Below, piece after piece: positions 1 through 7,953 of a stretch of DNA of 64,000 nt; positions within the stretch are counted from its first letter, which is position 1; each line of letters opens with the position of its first letter. This DNA comes from Streptomyces lincolnensis. Lineage in GTDB: Bacteria > Actinomycetota > Actinomycetes > Streptomycetales > Streptomycetaceae. The position numbers and the translations under genes are program-made. The notes under the pieces were generated by a model. That model was not told the origin of the DNA. It made no database searches and saw nothing but the letters and a program-made list of their open reading frames with translations. The stretch lies in NCBI RefSeq assembly GCF_021173675.1, contig NZ_JAIHON010000003.1, forward strand, positions 372,001 through 436,000, given 5' to 3'.

Positions 1-435
1 CAGCGTGGCCCGCGCCGTACGGGCCGTCAGCCGCAGCGCGTCCCCGGCCCGGAAACCCGCCCAGGTCACGGCCGCCTGAGTGCGGGAGACCAGCGGAGTG
101 AGGGGCAGCACGAACGGCTGGGCCCGGACCAGATGGGGCGCGGTGCGCTCCATCAGCACCCCGCGCTCCACCGCGCTCTCGTGGGCCACGTCGAACTGCC
201 CCGAGGCGAGATAGCGCAGCCCGCCGTGGATGAGCTTGGAGCTCCAGCGGGAGGTGCCGAACGCCAGGTCGTGCGCGTCGACCGCGACGACGCTCAGACC
301 CCGGGCGGCGGCGTCGAGGGCGGCCCCGGCGCCGGTCGCGCCGAGACCGACGACCAGGACGTCCACCACGGGACCGTCGACGGTGTCGGCCAGTTCGCGG
401 GAGCGGCGGGCGGCGGACAAGGACGTGCTGCTCAT
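1..435 (-). CDS. glpD: Glycerol-3-phosphate dehydrogenase (GlpD-like), N-terminal part
   Basis: The first 145 residues of an FAD-dependent glycerol-3-phosphate dehydrogenase; the rest lies beyond base 1. A Rossmann FAD-binding fold opens with VLVVGLGATGAGAA at about residues 26-39, and SSKLIHGGLRYLASGQFD matches the GlpD signature. The family oxidises glycerol-3-phosphate to dihydroxyacetone phosphate at the membrane and passes electrons to quinone. The start ATG overlaps the stop of the upstream TetR gene by ATGA, so the two are probably co-transcribed and translationally coupled. The divergent partners, an alkyl-DHAP-synthase-like flavoprotein and a lipid kinase, suggest a role in glycerolipid supply rather than only glycerol catabolism. 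Family membership is clear; the physiological role is inferred. Confidence 0.88.
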   Translation of the reverse strand, partial: MSSTSLSAARRSRELADTVDGPVVDVLVVGLGATGAGAALDAAARGLSVVAVDAHDLAFGTSRWSSKLIHGGLRYLASGQFDVAHESAVERGVLMERTAPHLVRAQPFVLPLTPLVSRTQAAVTWAGFRAGDALRLTARTARATL

Positions 436-1028
436 GGGCTCAGGGTCCTCTCCAGGACGGTGCGCAACTCCCCGAGGAAGGCGTCGCCGCTCAGCTCCGG
501 GTCGTCCTCGTCGGTCATGGTCCGCAGGGACAGGGTGAAGGACTGCACGATCAACAGCAGGGCACGGGCCTGCCGTTCGACCGGGGCGGCGCGGACGGAT
601 CCGTCGGCGTGGCCTTCGCGCAGCCCGTCGGCCAGCAGGCCCAGGAGGGCGTCCTGACTGGCCCCGCGCCGGTCGAGCACATAGGGCAGGAGCAGTTCGG
701 GATCGACGTCGACGATCTTGCGGAACAGGGGGTGCGCGCGGAAGGCCGCCACCCCGGTCACCAGCCCGTCGACGATCAGGCTCCGCGCGTCCGCGTCGGG
801 ACGCCGCTCCGGCATCGACGCGGTGGCCACCCCGACCCACTCGCGGGTCATCAGGTCCCCGACCAGGGTCCGCACGTCGGGCCAGCGCCGGTACAGCGTC
901 ATCCGGGAGACACCCGCGCGACGGGCCACGTCGGTGAGCGTGGTGCGGCGGACACCGACGGCCAGGACACAGTCGCGGACCGCGTCGAGGACCGTGTCGT
1001 CCGTGCTGTTGTGACGAATAGGCGTCAT
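432..1028 (-). CDS. TetR family transcriptional regulator
   Basis: A 198-residue TetR-type repressor. The N-terminal HTH is at about residues 25-50 (TTLTDVARRAGVSRMTLYRRW); the C-terminal ligand domain is not recognisable. It lies upstream of and overlaps glpD by ATGA, and is divergent from the flavoprotein/lipid-kinase pair, so it probably controls both arms. No Shine-Dalgarno precedes the ATG. Instead a TACACT -10-like hexamer lies 7 bases before it, which fits a leaderless transcript. A degenerate palindrome overlaps that -10 and is a candidate autoregulatory operator. The ligand is unknown; a lipid or acyl-CoA is only a guess from context. Confidence 0.88.
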   Translation of the reverse strand: MTPIRHNSTDDTVLDAVRDCVLAVGVRRTTLTDVARRAGVSRMTLYRRWPDVRTLVGDLMTREWVGVATASMPERRPDADARSLIVDGLVTGVAAFRAHPLFRKIVDVDPELLLPYVLDRRGASQDALLGLLADGLREGHADGSVRAAPVERQARALLLIVQSFTLSLRTMTDEDDPELSGDAFLGELRTVLERTLSP

Positions 1029-1043
1029 GTGTCACAGTGTAAC
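1029..1043. promoter_or_regulatory. Candidate TetR operator overlapping a leaderless promoter
   Basis: On the minus strand the bases next to the TetR ATG read GTTACACTGTGACAC. This is an imperfect 7-1-7 palindrome with five of seven arm positions paired. TACACT within it fits a TANNNT -10 box exactly 7 bases before the ATG, as expected when transcription starts at the initiation codon. Operator and -10 coincide, so binding would block the TetR-glpD transcript. Confidence 0.45.
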
Positions 1044-1107
1044 GCCTCGTGGGCCTCCCCGGCCCAGGAAGCCGGTGTTCTTCGATCGAGCGGTGAGGAC
1101 GACAGTC

Positions 1108-2703
1108 ATGGACGACATGCTGTGGAGCGGCTGGGGCGACCCGGCCAGGGCCACGCCCTTGCCGGAACCGGTCACCGGACTCCTGCGCGACCTGCTCGGG
1201 GTCGAGCCGAGCGGCACGCGGACCGTCGCCCTGGCGGACATCCCCGTCCCGCCCTCGCCCCTGGACACCGCCGCCCGACGGTCCCTGGCCGCGATCGTCG
1301 GCGAGGAGCACGTCCGCGTCGACGCGGAGTCCCGCATCCGGCACACCCGCGGCAAGTCCACGCCCGACCTGCTGCGCATACGGGACGGTGACGTCGACGA
1401 CATCCCGGCGGCCGTGGTCCTCCCGGAGAGCCACGACGAGGTGCTGGCCGTCCTGCGCGCATGCGCCGAACACCGCCTGCCCGTCGTCCCGTTCGGCGGC
1501 GGCACCAGCGTCGTCGGCGGCCTCGCTCCCGGCCGACGCGGTGCCTTCGTCGCCCTGGACCTGCGCCGCATGAACCGCCTGCTCGCCCTCGACCCGGTCT
1601 CCCGCACCGCCACCCTGCAACCCGGCCTGCGTGCGCCGCGGGCCGAGGCGCTGCTGGCCGAACACGGCTTCACCCTCGGCCACTTCCCCCAGTCCTACGA
1701 GTGGGCGACGATCGGCGGATTCGCCGCCACCCGCTCCAGCGGACAGGCCTCCGCGGGCTACGGCCGCTTCGACGAGATGGTCCTCGCCCTCACCGTCGCC
1801 ACCCCCGAGGGCACCCTCGACACCGGCCGCGCCCCCCGCTCGGCCGCCGGACCCGACCTGCGTCAGCTGCTCCTCGGTTCGGAAGGGGCGTTCGGCGTGA
1901 TCACGTCCGTGACCGTACGGATCCGTCCCGTCCCGCAGGTCCGCCACTACGAGGGCTGGCGGTTCCCCTCCTTCGAGGAGGGCACCGCCGCCCTGCGCCG
2001 GCTCGCCCAGGACGGGCCCCGCCCGACCGTCCTGCGGCTGTCCGACGAGACCGAGACGCTGATCGGCCTCGCCCGGCCCGACGCCATCGGCTCCGCCGCC
2101 CTCCCGCAGGCCACCGGCTGCACGGCGATCGCCGGCTTCGAGGGCACCCGGGAGGACACCACCCGCCGCCGGGACCGTGCCGCCGCCGTCCTGCGTGACC
2201 ACGGCGGCACCCCGCTGGGCGAGGAACCGGGCGAGCACTGGGCCCGCGGCCGCTACTCGGCCCCCTACCTGCGCGACGCCCTGCTCGACGCCGGGGCGTT
2301 CGCGGAGACCCTGGAGACCGCGACCTTCTGGTCCGGCGTCCCCCGGCTCCACGCGGCCGTCGGCGAGGCGCTCACCACCACTCTCACCGGCGCGGGCACC
2401 CCGCCCCTGGTCATGTGCCACATCTCCCACGTGTACGAGAACGGCGCCTCCCTGTACTTCACCGTGGTCTGCGCCCAGGCCGACGACCCGCTCGCCCGGT
2501 GGGCCCGCGCCAAGCGGGCCGCGAACGAGGCGATCCTCGCCGCGGGCGGCACGATCACCCACCACCACGGCGTGGGCACCGACCACCGCGACGGCTACCT
2601 CCGGGAAGCGGGCCCTCTCGGCATCGCGGCCCTCCAGGCCGTCAAACGACGACTGGACCCGGCGGGGCTGCTCAACCCCGGCGTCCTCCTGCCCACAGAC
2701 TGA
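1108..2703 (+). CDS. FAD-linked oxidase, alkyl-DHAP synthase-like
   Basis: A 531-residue flavoprotein of the VAO/FAD_binding_4 family. The segment VVPFGGGTSVVGGL (about residues 132-145) is the flavin pyrophosphate loop. YEWATIGGFAATRSSGQAS and LLLGSEGAFGVIT follow as in alkyldihydroxyacetonephosphate synthases. The C-terminal ITHHHGVGTDHR matches the substrate-binding histidine cluster of that family. The eukaryotic enzyme swaps the acyl of acyl-DHAP for a fatty alcohol to start ether lipids; bacterial homologues are mostly uncharacterised. The ATG at 1108 was chosen because a GAGG lies about 9 bases upstream and the protein starts reasonably there; GTG at 1093 is the alternative. It is divergent from TetR-glpD and followed after 82 bases by a diacylglycerol kinase. 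Confidence 0.8.
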   Translation: MDDMLWSGWGDPARATPLPEPVTGLLRDLLGVEPSGTRTVALADIPVPPSPLDTAARRSLAAIVGEEHVRVDAESRIRHTRGKSTPDLLRIRDGDVDDIPAAVVLPESHDEVLAVLRACAEHRLPVVPFGGGTSVVGGLAPGRRGAFVALDLRRMNRLLALDPVSRTATLQPGLRAPRAEALLAEHGFTLGHFPQSYEWATIGGFAATRSSGQASAGYGRFDEMVLALTVATPEGTLDTGRAPRSAAGPDLRQLLLGSEGAFGVITSVTVRIRPVPQVRHYEGWRFPSFEEGTAALRRLAQDGPRPTVLRLSDETETLIGLARPDAIGSAALPQATGCTAIAGFEGTREDTTRRRDRAAAVLRDHGGTPLGEEPGEHWARGRYSAPYLRDALLDAGAFAETLETATFWSGVPRLHAAVGEALTTTLTGAGTPPLVMCHISHVYENGASLYFTVVCAQADDPLARWARAKRAANEAILAAGGTITHHHGVGTDHRDGYLREAGPLGIAALQAVKRRLDPAGLLNPGVLLPTD

Positions 2704-2785
2704 CCCCACCTCTCCCGGTAATCCCCGGCGATCCCGCCGAACGTCCCGATCCGTCCCGACTCCCGCCCGCACGGAGGCGCCCCCG

Positions 2786-3667
2786 ATGCGACCGTTCACC
2801 GCCGTCGTCAACCCCACCGCGGGCGGATCCACCGGGGCCGCGGCCCTGCTCGCCGTGGCGCGCCTGCTGCGGGAGGCGGGGGCGGAGCTGGAGACCGAGT
2901 ACAGCCGCAGCCTGGCCCACGCCCGGGACCTCGCCCGCGACGCGGGGGAGCGGGGGCGGGCGGTGCTCGCCGTCGGCGGGGACGGCATCACCGGATGCGT
3001 CGGCGGCGCCCTCAGCGGGACCGGCACCCCCTTCGGCATCGTCCCGGCCGGCCGCGGCAACGACTTCGCCCGCGCCCTCGGACTGCCCACCGACCCCACC
3101 GCCCTCGCCCGCATCCTGCTCGACCACGCGCCCCGCCCCGTCGACACCATCGAGGTCCGCTCGGCCGTCCACGACCGCACCGTCGTCCTCGGCAGCGTCT
3201 ACGCGGGCGTCGACGCTCTGGCCAACCGCCACGCCAACCACGCGCGCCTCCTGCGCGGCACCGCCTCCTACTACGCCGGCGGCCTCAGGGCGGTCACCAC
3301 CTGGCGACCGGTGCGCTACCGGGTCACCGTCGACGGCGAGACGCACGACCACACCGGCTACACGGTGGTCGCCGCGAACTCCGGCCACTACGGCTCGGGC
3401 CGCGTCATCGCTCCCGACGCACGCCTGGACGACGGCCTCCTCGACGTCGTGATGATCCGCGAGGCCCCCCGCCGGCTGTTCTTCGCCCTGATGAACGAGC
3501 TGAAGACCGGCGCCCACGTGCACCGCCCCGAGGTGCGGATCCTGCGCGGCAGCCGGATCCGCATCGAGGCCGACCGCCCGGTGCCCTACGGTGCCGACGG
3601 CGAGGTCGAGGCCGCCCTGCCGGTCACGGCCACCGTGCTGCCCGGCGCGCTCCAGGTGCTGTGCTGA
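2786..3667 (+). CDS. Diacylglycerol/lipid kinase family protein
   Basis: A 293-residue DAGK-catalytic-domain protein. VNPTAGG near the N-terminus and GGDGI at residues 64-68 are the nucleotide-binding signatures; GTGTPFGIVPAGRGNDFARAL is the conserved GND motif region. C-terminal PDARLDDGLLDVVMI is typical of the family. The family phosphorylates diacylglycerol or related lipids using ATP. The start ATG has GGAGGC about 8 bases upstream. It is the second gene of the plus-strand arm of a block resembling M. tuberculosis Rv2249c-Rv2252, where, from memory, the Rv2252 kinase feeds phosphatidylinositol mannoside synthesis. The exact substrate here is not shown by the sequence. Confidence 0.87.
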   Translation: MRPFTAVVNPTAGGSTGAAALLAVARLLREAGAELETEYSRSLAHARDLARDAGERGRAVLAVGGDGITGCVGGALSGTGTPFGIVPAGRGNDFARALGLPTDPTALARILLDHAPRPVDTIEVRSAVHDRTVVLGSVYAGVDALANRHANHARLLRGTASYYAGGLRAVTTWRPVRYRVTVDGETHDHTGYTVVAANSGHYGSGRVIAPDARLDDGLLDVVMIREAPRRLFFALMNELKTGAHVHRPEVRILRGSRIRIEADRPVPYGADGEVEAALPVTATVLPGALQVLC

Positions 3668-3745
3668 CCGGTCCGCGTTTGGGGGCGGAACCGACGGTTA
3701 CCCGGACGTTCACATCGACGTCCAAGCCGACTGGGGTGAGGAATC

Positions 3746-3919
3746 GTGGCCGGAGACCAGAAGGCCAAGGGCAAGAAGGAACAGGCCAAGGGCAAGGCCA
3801 AGGAAGCGATGGGCCGCGCCGTGGGCAACGAGCGCATGGAGGCCGAGGGCCGCGCCGAGCAGGCCAAGGGCGACGCCCGCCAGGCCAAGGAGAAGACGAA
3901 GGACGTCTTCAAGCACTGA
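3746..3919 (+). CDS. CsbD-like small stress protein
   Basis: A 57-residue, very hydrophilic protein made of repeated K-G-K, A-K-G and A-E-Q-A-K-G blocks, typical of the CsbD family of small stress-induced proteins of unknown function. The GTG start has GAGG about 5 bases upstream. There is no membrane segment; the composition (Lys, Glu, Ala, Gln) suggests a largely helical or disordered protein. It stands alone between the lipid kinase and the secreted hydrolase and is followed 11 bases after its stop by an exceptionally long perfect palindrome, which probably ends its transcript. CsbD genes often belong to general-stress sigma regulons, but I did not find a convincing stress-sigma promoter here. 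Confidence 0.85.
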   Translation: MAGDQKAKGKKEQAKGKAKEAMGRAVGNERMEAEGRAEQAKGDARQAKEKTKDVFKH

Positions 3920-3930
3920 ACGTCCCCACA

Positions 3931-3978
3931 ACAGGGCGGTGGGTGCCACGTCGGCCGACGTGGCACCCACCGCCCTGT
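3931..3978 (+). terminator. 48-bp perfect palindrome, probable strong terminator
   Basis: Bases 3931-3954 are exactly complementary to 3955-3978, a 24-bp arm on each side with no spacer. As RNA it would fold into a stem of about 22 pairs closed by a 4-base loop. It starts 11 bases after the csbD-like stop, which fits a terminator. Most hairpins in such GC-rich genomes are shorter and contain mismatches, so a perfect arm of this length is unusual. Confidence 0.75.
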
Positions 3979-4066
3979 GTGACCCGGTGACAAAGGCACG
4001 GCAGAGCCCTGCGTTCCTGTGAGCACCGCCTGAGCCGACGCGGGCGGCCGCCCTACCGTCCGGCTT

Positions 4067-5788
4067 ATGAACACGAGTCGCAGCAAGAAGAGAACGTGGC
4101 GCACCACCGCGCTTGCGGTGCTGCTGACCGCGGGAGCGCTGACCGCCACCACCGCGGGAGCGCGGGCCGACGACACCAGGACCGAGACACCTGTGGTCAC
4201 CTCCGTGCCCGCCGACGGCGTGACCGAGTCGATGGTGCGGGTGAAGGTGCCGCTGCCGGCGTCCTTCGGGACCCGTCCGGCGGCGTGCGACTGGCTGTCG
4301 TACCTGCGCTACCGCTCCTCGGCCGGACCGGACGCCTCGGCCGACGCCGACCGGATCCTCCTCGCCCAGCCGGGCATCCTGGAAGGGGCCGGAGCCTTCG
4401 ACAGCGTCGCCCGCAACACCGTGGCCCGCGCCGCCGAGCAGGGCAGCCACATCGAGTTCTGGGCGCTGGACCGGCGTTCCAACTGCCTGGAGGACCGCAC
4501 CGGCGTCGCCTCCGGCGACCAGCGCGCGGCCGTCGACTACTACTACCGCGGCAAGCAGGTCGCCGGCCGCACCTTCGACGGGTACGTCGGCAACGACCGC
4601 CTGGGCTGGATGGCGAGACTCGGCATCGAGCAGACCGTCCGCGACGAGTACGACCTGCTCGCCGCCGAACTGCCCGACCAGGCCCTGCGCAAGCGGAAGG
4701 TGCTGTGCGGCGGGCACTCGCTCGGCGGGGTGATCACCGGCTACTTCGCCGCCGCCGACTTCGACGGCGACCCCAGGACCACCAAGGACGCCGGACACAA
4801 CCAGTGCGCCGGCTACTTCGCCCTCGACACCACCGTCTCCACCTCACTGGCCGACCTCAGCGGCAGCATCCCCGACGACACCAACCTGCCCGACATCGGG
4901 CTCGGTCACGGCGCCGTGCAGGCCGGGCTCGACAGCGGCGTGCTGTCCCGCTCGCTGTCCGCGCCGGTACTGCTCAACCCGGAGACGATGACCCTGCTCG
5001 CCATCGCGGGCATGGGCGCGGTCCGGGACGTGGACGCCGAGGCCGCCCTGCCGGGCCTGCTGCCCCAGAACCTCAACATCCAGGCCACCAACCGCTTCCT
5101 CTTCTCCGAGGACACCGCCACCTTCCTCAGCGGCTCGCCCGCGGTGAAGGACTTCCGGCTCACCAACGGGGCGGTCCTCGGGGCGCTGATGGACGACCAG
5201 TCCGTCCCGCTCGCCTTCCTCCAGAGCAGCGTGGGCTTCTTCGACGGCGGGCCCGTCGTCGACAAGAACTTCCCCGTCGCCAACGGCGGCGACGCCCAAC
5301 CGGGCCTGTTCGGCACCGAGTACAAGGCCATCCCCGACCAGCCCCACGGGCCGCTGTACACCTGGCGGAACTACGACCGGGTGGGCGACGCGGACGATCC
5401 CGGGTACCGGTCGGCGGACGGTACACCGTTCACGAACGCGGGCAAGGAGGTCACCGACATCCGGGAACTGGCCCGCAGTCTGGCCGAGCAGCCGCTCGAC
5501 TTCACCGAGCAGTACTTCCCGACCAAGCTGGTCACCGACATCCAGATGTCGACGTCACCGCAGGTGAAACGGCTCGTCGTGCATCCCGGGGGCCTGACCG
5601 CCAACCCGACGCTCACGGTCCTCGCGGGCGACGGGCTGCTGGCGGGCCGGGTCCCGGCGGACCTGAACCCCGTGGTCGCCGACGGTTACCAGCACCTCGA
5701 CGTCCTCACCGCCGCACCCGTGCAGAACAACGGCCGGCCCGAACCGGTGTCGACCAACCTCGCGCGGTTCGCGCGGACGCCCGGATAG
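4067..5788 (+). CDS. Secreted alpha/beta hydrolase (lipase-like)
   Basis: A 573-residue exported protein. Residues 1-35 form a Sec signal peptide: KKR-rich start, hydrophobic core, ALTATTAGARA before the cleavage site. The nucleophile elbow GGHSLGG places the catalytic serine at residue 218. The middle of the protein is unusually long for a lipase and no accessory domain is recognised. The substrate is unknown; a lipid or ester seems likely. It converges with the cutinase gene across a shared hairpin terminator. The start has only weak upstream purine richness, but the signal peptide fixes the frame and start. Confidence 0.72.
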   Translation: MNTSRSKKRTWRTTALAVLLTAGALTATTAGARADDTRTETPVVTSVPADGVTESMVRVKVPLPASFGTRPAACDWLSYLRYRSSAGPDASADADRILLAQPGILEGAGAFDSVARNTVARAAEQGSHIEFWALDRRSNCLEDRTGVASGDQRAAVDYYYRGKQVAGRTFDGYVGNDRLGWMARLGIEQTVRDEYDLLAAELPDQALRKRKVLCGGHSLGGVITGYFAAADFDGDPRTTKDAGHNQCAGYFALDTTVSTSLADLSGSIPDDTNLPDIGLGHGAVQAGLDSGVLSRSLSAPVLLNPETMTLLAIAGMGAVRDVDAEAALPGLLPQNLNIQATNRFLFSEDTATFLSGSPAVKDFRLTNGAVLGALMDDQSVPLAFLQSSVGFFDGGPVVDKNFPVANGGDAQPGLFGTEYKAIPDQPHGPLYTWRNYDRVGDADDPGYRSADGTPFTNAGKEVTDIRELARSLAEQPLDFTEQYFPTKLVTDIQMSTSPQVKRLVVHPGGLTANPTLTVLAGDGLLAGRVPADLNPVVADGYQHLDVLTAAPVQNNGRPEPVSTNLARFARTPG

Positions 5789-5808
5789 CGGGCCCTGCCC
5801 CACACACG

Positions 5809-5840
5809 GAGGCCGGTCGCTCCCCAGAGCGACCGGCCTC
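5809..5840. terminator. Bidirectional terminator between hydrolase and cutinase genes
   Basis: A 13-bp perfect stem (GAGGCCGGTCGCT with its complement) around the 6-base loop CCCCAG, followed on the plus strand by CTTT. It sits 20 bases after the hydrolase stop and 33 bases from the convergent cutinase stop, so it can serve both. Confidence 0.8.
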
Positions 5841-5872
5841 TTTCCGCGAGGTGCTGCGAGGGTGAAGCGCGC

Positions 5873-6514
5873 TCACACCTTGCCGGCGGCGAAGGTGGCC
5901 GCCGCGTCGGCGTTCGCCGTGTAGCCGAGGTGCGCCCCGACATCGTTCCCACCGGCCTGGCAGACGGGGTCGCCCTGGGCGCAGAAGTCGATGGTGCGGC
6001 TCTGGTAGGTGCCGGTGACGCTCTTGCCGAGCGCCCGGATCGGGTTGCCGAACAGCAGCACGGCGGCGACTCTCGGTTCGAGGGCCGCCGGAATGGTCGC
6101 GACGATGGGGCTGCCGACGACCGCGCCCGCACTGCTGATGCCGATCGAGTTGTCGACGACGTTCGCGCCCTGCGAATAACCCACCAGGACGAAACGCTGG
6201 TTCGGGCACGAAGCCGCCTGACTCCTCACATGATTGACGAGGTCCGCGTTTCCTTGCGCGGCCGACGTCGGGGAAAGGTCGGCGGGATAGTTCACCTTGT
6301 AGCTGGACAGGCTTTTACCGGTGATTTTCTTCTGGATCGCGGAATACACCGGGTCGCCGACGATGAAACCGAGCGTGCCCGGTTCAAAGGTGCCGCGAGC
6401 TGCCACGACGTCGACGTCGGTGCAGGCGGCGGCCGTCGCGGTGGGGGCCGCGACGGTGGCGAGGCCGGCCCCGCCGGCCAACGAGAGCGCGGCGAGACAC
6501 AAGCGGATACGCAT
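5873..6514 (-). CDS. Secreted cutinase family esterase
   Basis: A 213-residue cutinase fold protein with a Sec signal peptide (residues 1-29, cleavage near ATAAA-C). ARGTFEP at about residues 39-45, GYSQG with Ser114, GDPVC with Asp182 and GAHLGY with His195 supply the Ser-Asp-His triad and the conserved Cys pair of cutinases. The family hydrolyses cutin, triacylglycerols or cell-wall lipid esters outside the cell. It is the last gene of a minus-strand run with a PucR regulator, an antigen-85-like esterase and a Pks13-like synthase. In mycobacteria a cutinase-like lipase (Rv3802c) lies in the comparable place, so processing of an envelope lipid is a reasonable alternative to plant cutin degradation. 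Confidence 0.88.
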   Translation of the reverse strand: MRIRLCLAALSLAGGAGLATVAAPTATAAACTDVDVVAARGTFEPGTLGFIVGDPVYSAIQKKITGKSLSSYKVNYPADLSPTSAAQGNADLVNHVRSQAASCPNQRFVLVGYSQGANVVDNSIGISSAGAVVGSPIVATIPAALEPRVAAVLLFGNPIRALGKSVTGTYQSRTIDFCAQGDPVCQAGGNDVGAHLGYTANADAAATFAAGKV

Positions 6515-6607
6515 GGGGATCCTCCGTGTGCGGGGCGCGTGGGGCGCCTGCGAAAAAGGACGGTCCCGAACGTATTCGCTTTTCCGGCCCAGGTGTTATG
6601 CAGAGAA

Positions 6608-7831
6608 TTATGGAATTGCCTCGGGTTTTTGTGCCTCCACGCGCAAAGCGAGAACGAGGTCCAGGCGTGTGTCCGGATCGTGCAGGGCGTCGCCGAACAG
6701 CTTCTCCAACTGCCGCAGGCGGTAGCGCACCGTCTGCGGATGCACGTGGAGCCGCAGGGCGACGTCGGGGACGTTGCTGCCGCTCAGCAGCCACGCCAGC
6801 AGGGTTTCCGCGAGCCGTGGCCGCTGGCCCGCCGACACGGTGTCGAGCGGGGCCAGGACACGCGCCCGCAGATGGTCGAGCAGCGGCTCGTCGCTGTGCA
6901 GCAGCAGCGTCGACAGGTGGTCGGCGCACCGCACCACGCCCTGCCGGGGCAGGATCCCACGGCCCATCAGGCCCAGGGCCCGGCTGGCCCAGTGCAGCGA
7001 CCGCGCCGCGTCGGCGAGCGGTACCGTCGGCCCGATCGCGGCCGGGCGGCCGCGCAGCGCGACCGCGAGGGCCCGGCCGCCGAACCGGCCCGAGCCGTCC
7101 GGGTCGGGCAGCAGCATGCGCGGGGGCCGGGACTCCATGTCCACCAGCGCGCCCGCGGTCGCCAGCGGCCGGTCCTCCTCGTGCTGGTCCGGGCCGGCGG
7201 CGAGCGCGACGACCGCGACCTGCCGCGGTACCGTCCAGCGCGCGCCGTGCGCCAGGTCCTGCACGGCCTCCAGGGCCACCGGCCCGTCACCCAGCAGCAG
7301 TCCCAGCAGGCGCCTGCGCCGTCGCTCCAGCTCGCCCGTGTCGCCCAGCCGGGCCTCCGAGTAGCCGGCCGCCGCCGCCTCCGCGACCTCGTGGACGGTC
7401 CGGAACGCCAGTTCGCCGAGCGCGGCCACGACCGTGGAGTCCAGGCCCAGTTCCTCCGCGGTGCGGCCCATCCGCCGCCAGGCGTGCATGCCGCCCACCC
7501 GCAGCGCGGACTGGAGGGTGTCCAGGCTGCTGCCCTCCTGCGCCACACTGCGGCCGAGTGCGTAGTAGGTGGCGGTGATGGTGTCGCCCGCACCGCACGG
7601 GTCGGCGATGTGGTCGACGAACAGGGTCAGGGCCTGCACGACCCCGGCTCTGAGGCCGTCGCGGTAGACGGGGTTGTCCGGTTGCGCGTACTCCGGGACA
7701 TGACGGCAGACCTCCGCCTCCACTTCGTCGGCGACCGTCTCCAACTCGTCGCGCAGCACCTTCGCGAGTTCGGGCGGTACCGATACGGCGCCAGGACCGG
7801 ACAGTCCGCCGTGCGGGGCGGGAGACGCCAT
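6608..7831 (-). CDS. PucR/CdaR-type helix-turn-helix regulator
   Basis: A 407-residue transcription factor. The C-terminal PucR HTH is evident: LSGSNVPDVALRLHVHPQT, then VRYRLRQLEKLFG, at about residues 348-382. The N-terminal two-thirds look like the helical sensor (RsbRD/GGDEF-like) region common in actinobacterial PucR proteins, with LGRSVAQEGSSLDTLQSALR near residue 97. The ATG was chosen for a GGAG 8 bases upstream; longer frames lack this. It lies between the cutinase and the antigen-85-like esterase on the same strand, so it is the likely local regulator of the lipid-condensation genes. The effector is unknown. Confidence 0.83.
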   Translation of the reverse strand: MASPAPHGGLSGPGAVSVPPELAKVLRDELETVADEVEAEVCRHVPEYAQPDNPVYRDGLRAGVVQALTLFVDHIADPCGAGDTITATYYALGRSVAQEGSSLDTLQSALRVGGMHAWRRMGRTAEELGLDSTVVAALGELAFRTVHEVAEAAAAGYSEARLGDTGELERRRRRLLGLLLGDGPVALEAVQDLAHGARWTVPRQVAVVALAAGPDQHEEDRPLATAGALVDMESRPPRMLLPDPDGSGRFGGRALAVALRGRPAAIGPTVPLADAARSLHWASRALGLMGRGILPRQGVVRCADHLSTLLLHSDEPLLDHLRARVLAPLDTVSAGQRPRLAETLLAWLLSGSNVPDVALRLHVHPQTVRYRLRQLEKLFGDALHDPDTRLDLVLALRVEAQKPEAIP

Positions 7832-7953
7832 CGCGGACACTCCTTTCACCCGGATACGGCTCACCCGCGGGCTGTTGCCCGTGGGGCGCACGGGTCGTCC
7901 CGGATAGGACGGACGACCCCTGCGTTCCGTTCCGTGCCCCCATGGCTCCGACA

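Noticed and set aside
3586..4200. A minus-strand open frame across the csbD-like gene
   Set aside because: It includes the 48-bp palindrome read as protein and covers the real small gene; no ribosome site or domain.
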